Shown here piece after piece: positions 36,901 to 37,730 of a DNA stretch of 37,730 nucleotides (position 1 is the stretch's first letter; the number at the start of each line of letters is the position of its first letter). This stretch comes from Sulfuritalea sp. (lineage in GTDB: Bacteria > Pseudomonadota > Gammaproteobacteria > Burkholderiales > Rhodocyclaceae). Both the position numbers and the translations under genes were made by a program. Under the pieces are notes generated by a model. That model had not been told where the DNA came from and made no database searches. It was given only the letters and a program-made list of their open reading frames with translations. Where the stretch lies: the NCBI GenBank assembly GCA_020853215.1, contig JADYZH010000150.1, forward strand, positions 1 through 37,730, given 5' to 3'.

Positions 36901-37451
36901 TTGCGCCCGCCGGGACGCTGGACTTCGATGTAATAGGCGCCGGGGAACAAGCGTGCCCAGGCTTGGGCACGCACCTCGGCCTGGTCCAGCTTGCCGGCCG
37001 CCAGCAGTTGCGCGATGTCCCCCGCCGGGCCGCCGGAAAGCGCGATCAGGCCGCCGTTGTCGCCCTGCCCTAGCTGGCCGCGACCGATTTCGGCGCGACC
37101 GTGGCGCCTTGGCGCCAGATAGGCGGCGGTAAGCAGTTCGCACAGGCGCAGGTAGCCGGCGCGATTCTTCGCCAGCAGCAGCAGGCGCGTCGGGGCATCG
37201 TTGCGGTCCGCCGCCTCCTCGCCGACCCAGACATCGCAGCCGATGATGGGCTTGACGCCTTTGGCGCGGGCGGCCGTATAGAACTTGACCATGCCGAACA
37301 GGTTGGCCAGGTCGGTGATCGCCAGGGCCGGCTGGCCGTCGGCCGCCGCCTGCGCGATTGCCTCATCGATGCGCGTCAGGCCATCGGTGATGGAATATTC
37401 GCTGTGGAGCCGGAGGTGGACGAATTCCGGGGATTGCGGCACGGTGGACAT
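33996..37451 (-). CDS. dnaE: DNA polymerase III alpha subunit DnaE
   Basis: The catalytic subunit of the chromosomal replicase. The 1151 residues are full length (E. coli 1160). The PHP domain opens with FVHLRLHSEYSITDGLTRIDEAI. The palm domain has GRGSGAGSLVAYSLGITDLDPL and PDFDIDFCQEGRD with likely metal-binding Asp413 and Asp415 (E. coli 401 and 403). GMHAGGVLIAPG and AAGYSLGAADLLRRAMGKKKPEEM follow. The C-terminal part carries the OB domain and beta-clamp-binding region. The ATG at 37451 is the family-typical start; GGGAG lies somewhat far upstream. The upstream DNA holds a MITE-like element. Confidence 0.97.
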   Translation of the reverse strand: MSTVPQSPEFVHLRLHSEYSITDGLTRIDEAIAQAAADGQPALAITDLANLFGMVKFYTAARAKGVKPIIGCDVWVGEEAADRNDAPTRLLLLAKNRAGYLRLCELLTAAYLAPRRHGRAEIGRGQLGQGDNGGLIALSGGPAGDIAQLLAAGKLDQAEVRAQAWARLFPGAYYIEVQRPGGRNGPAADEVLVAASADLAARLGLPLVATHPVQFLRSDDHKAHEARVCIAEGYVLGDKRRPQRFSTEQYFKTCAEMAELFADLPEALQNSVEIARRCNLTVELGKSRLPDFPTPAGEPLEAFLASESHAGLARRLELLYPDPAERESRRSQYAERLDFEIATIVKMGFPGYFLIVADFINWAKHNGVPVGPGRGSGAGSLVAYSLGITDLDPLRYDLLFERFLNPERVSMPDFDIDFCQEGRDRVIDYVKKKYGAHAVSQIVTFGTMAAKAVIRDVGRVLDLGFNFVDQFAKLIPNELGITLKDALEKEPLIRGRIDAEEEVAELWALALKLEGLTRNVGMHAGGVLIAPGKLTDFCPLYSPDGTSSVVSQFDKDDVEKAGLVKFDFLGLRTLTIIEEALRLAREVEGAGIDLATLPLDDRETYDKVFKTANTTAVFQFESGGMKDALVKARPDRLDDLIALNALYRPGPMDFIPNFINRKHGRERVVYPHPCLEKVLATTYGIMIYQEQVMQTAQVAAGYSLGAADLLRRAMGKKKPEEMAKQREIFVTGAAANGIGEAQANDIFDTMEKFAGYGFNKSHAAAYALVAYHTAWLKCHHPAAFMAATLSSEMANTDKVQFFYKDAVDNGLVFLPPDINHGGIRFHPVDGRTVRYGLGAIKGTGEAALSVILKARETGGAFMDLFDFCRRIDKRVVNRRVIEALIRAGAFDGIDDHRARLLASTGVALDAAEQAERNALQGGLFDTGGGAREDTVHYVDVPRWTEREQLMNEKPALGFFLSGHPYQAYAAEIAAFVKRRLGQLEPQREPVLLAGVVMSTRTQMTRRGKMAVVALDDGSTQLEVTVFNELWDAERAKIKEDELLLVEGKVQKDDYSGGLRITADKLYTLAEARGRFARSLRLTMNGGSDARRLQALLAPFRNGPCPVRLNYRNGDAAAELPLPDSWRVRLDDALLAGLVDWLRQENVTVIYA

Positions 37452-37662
37452 GTCGCGGCGATTTTACTCCCGCAGACTCCGGCCGAGTCTGCGGATTTCC
37501 CCTGCGTAGCCGCCGTATTGCCAGCGCCGACTTTTGAGTCCGTGCCCTGAACAAGCATGCCGGGGCGAGTCCCGGCATTCTCACAACTGCTGCTGGATTC
37601 CCGCCTTCGCGGTAATGACGGAACCCGAAAAGTCGGCGCTGGCGATACGGCGAAAGGCAATC
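37452..37662. other. dnaE upstream region
   Basis: These 211 bp lie between dnaE and an unidentified gene read in the same direction. Bases 37511-37652 are a MITE-like element described separately. The remaining 59 bp next to dnaE show GGGAG at 37466-37470 (minus strand) but no clear promoter. A frame of 108 codons spanning the element (37376-37702) is not regarded as a gene. Confidence 0.6.
37511..37652. mobile_element. MITE-like element with 24-bp inverted ends (repeat copies F and G) and internal hairpins
   Basis: Copy F (37511-37534, minus) and copy G (37629-37652, plus) of the AAAGTCGGCGCTGGC repeat form near-perfect inverted ends (one mismatch in 24). Between them ATGCCGGG/CCCGGCAT (37557-37578) makes an 8-bp stem. 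ATTCCCGCCTTCGCGGTAAT (37597-37616) resembles the widespread ATTCCCGC...GCGGGAAT repeat (as in Neisseria dRS3), here with one mismatch. No coding capacity. It sits in the dnaE upstream region. Confidence 0.72.
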
Positions 37663-37728
37663 TCAAACCGGCCGTCGAACCCAGTCGAGCAGCGGCTGCC
37701 ACTGCTCGATGTCCTTTTCCGCACGGCT
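37663..37728 (-). CDS. C-terminal codons of an unidentified gene (rest outside window)
   Basis: On the minus strand a frame enters from the right edge and reads SRAEKDIEQWQPLLDWVRR plus two more residues before TGA (37663-37665). The composition looks like a real protein end rather than shadow sequence, and it runs in the same direction as dnaE. Too little is present to name a family. Confidence 0.4.
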   Translation of the reverse strand, partial: SRAEKDIEQWQPLLDWVRRPV

Positions 37729-37730
37729 GG

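Noticed and set aside
37376-37702. 108-codon minus-strand frame upstream of dnaE
   Set aside because: It crosses the MITE-like element and its inverted ends; the translation is repeat-derived (SPAPTF, KVGAGNTAA).

Overview
The window is a high-GC (roughly two-thirds G+C by eye), densely coded segment of a Gram-negative chromosome. Gene content and protein style (MetG with a fused C-terminal tRNA-binding domain, ApbC/Mrp, DnaE, a bio cluster, DUF2934, DUF805) fit a betaproteobacterium, most likely Rhodocyclales or a close relative. That placement is inference from familiarity, not a measured phylogeny. No rRNA, tRNA, CRISPR array or transposase gene was seen.

Region 1 (1-14241) is a glycogen/alpha-glucan locus. 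A DUF2934 protein fragment is followed by glgB (minus), divergent from glgC and then, all on plus, a GH57 glucanohydrolase, a GH57 4-alpha-glucanotransferase-like enzyme, glgP, pgi, glgA and folA. Together these make ADP-glucose (GlgC), polymerise it (GlgA), branch it (GlgB), remodel and degrade it (two GH57 enzymes, GlgP) and link it to glycolysis (Pgi). No glgX or GH77 malQ is present here, so the GH57 pair may take those roles.

Region 2 (14305-19596, all minus) holds a Sir2 deacylase, an AHSA1/SRPBCC protein, a DUF805 membrane protein, an EthD-type protein, a large PLP-dependent Orn/Lys/Arg decarboxylase and dcd. Region 3 (19662-26679) holds biotin genes (bioD divergent from bioA-bioF), apbC facing bioF with no spacer, then metG-acyP. 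A 25-bp palindrome between apbC and metG closely matches the type-1 IscR operator.

Region 4 (26808-33961) is the most distinctive: an acyl carrier protein and a ketoacyl synthase sit in one apparent operon with an RpfF-type crotonase (DSF signal synthase). An RpfC-type hybrid histidine kinase converges on it, and an RpfG-type HD-GYP regulator diverges from the kinase. A small HTH protein and two hotdog thioesterases follow. This looks like a complete diffusible-fatty-acid signalling module with its own fatty-acid building enzymes. Region 5 (33996-37451, minus) is dnaE, preceded by a MITE-like element and the last codons of an unidentified gene.

Several families of small dispersed repeats thread through the window. 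A 24-bp repeat starting AAAGTCGGCGCTGGC occurs seven times, has no stop in any of the six frames, and lies in frame inside a GH57 gene, the metG linker and probably the Sir2 N-terminus. C-rich palindromes occur at four places, one of them also inside the metG linker. A 138-bp element with 27-bp inverted ends fills the pgi-glgA gap.
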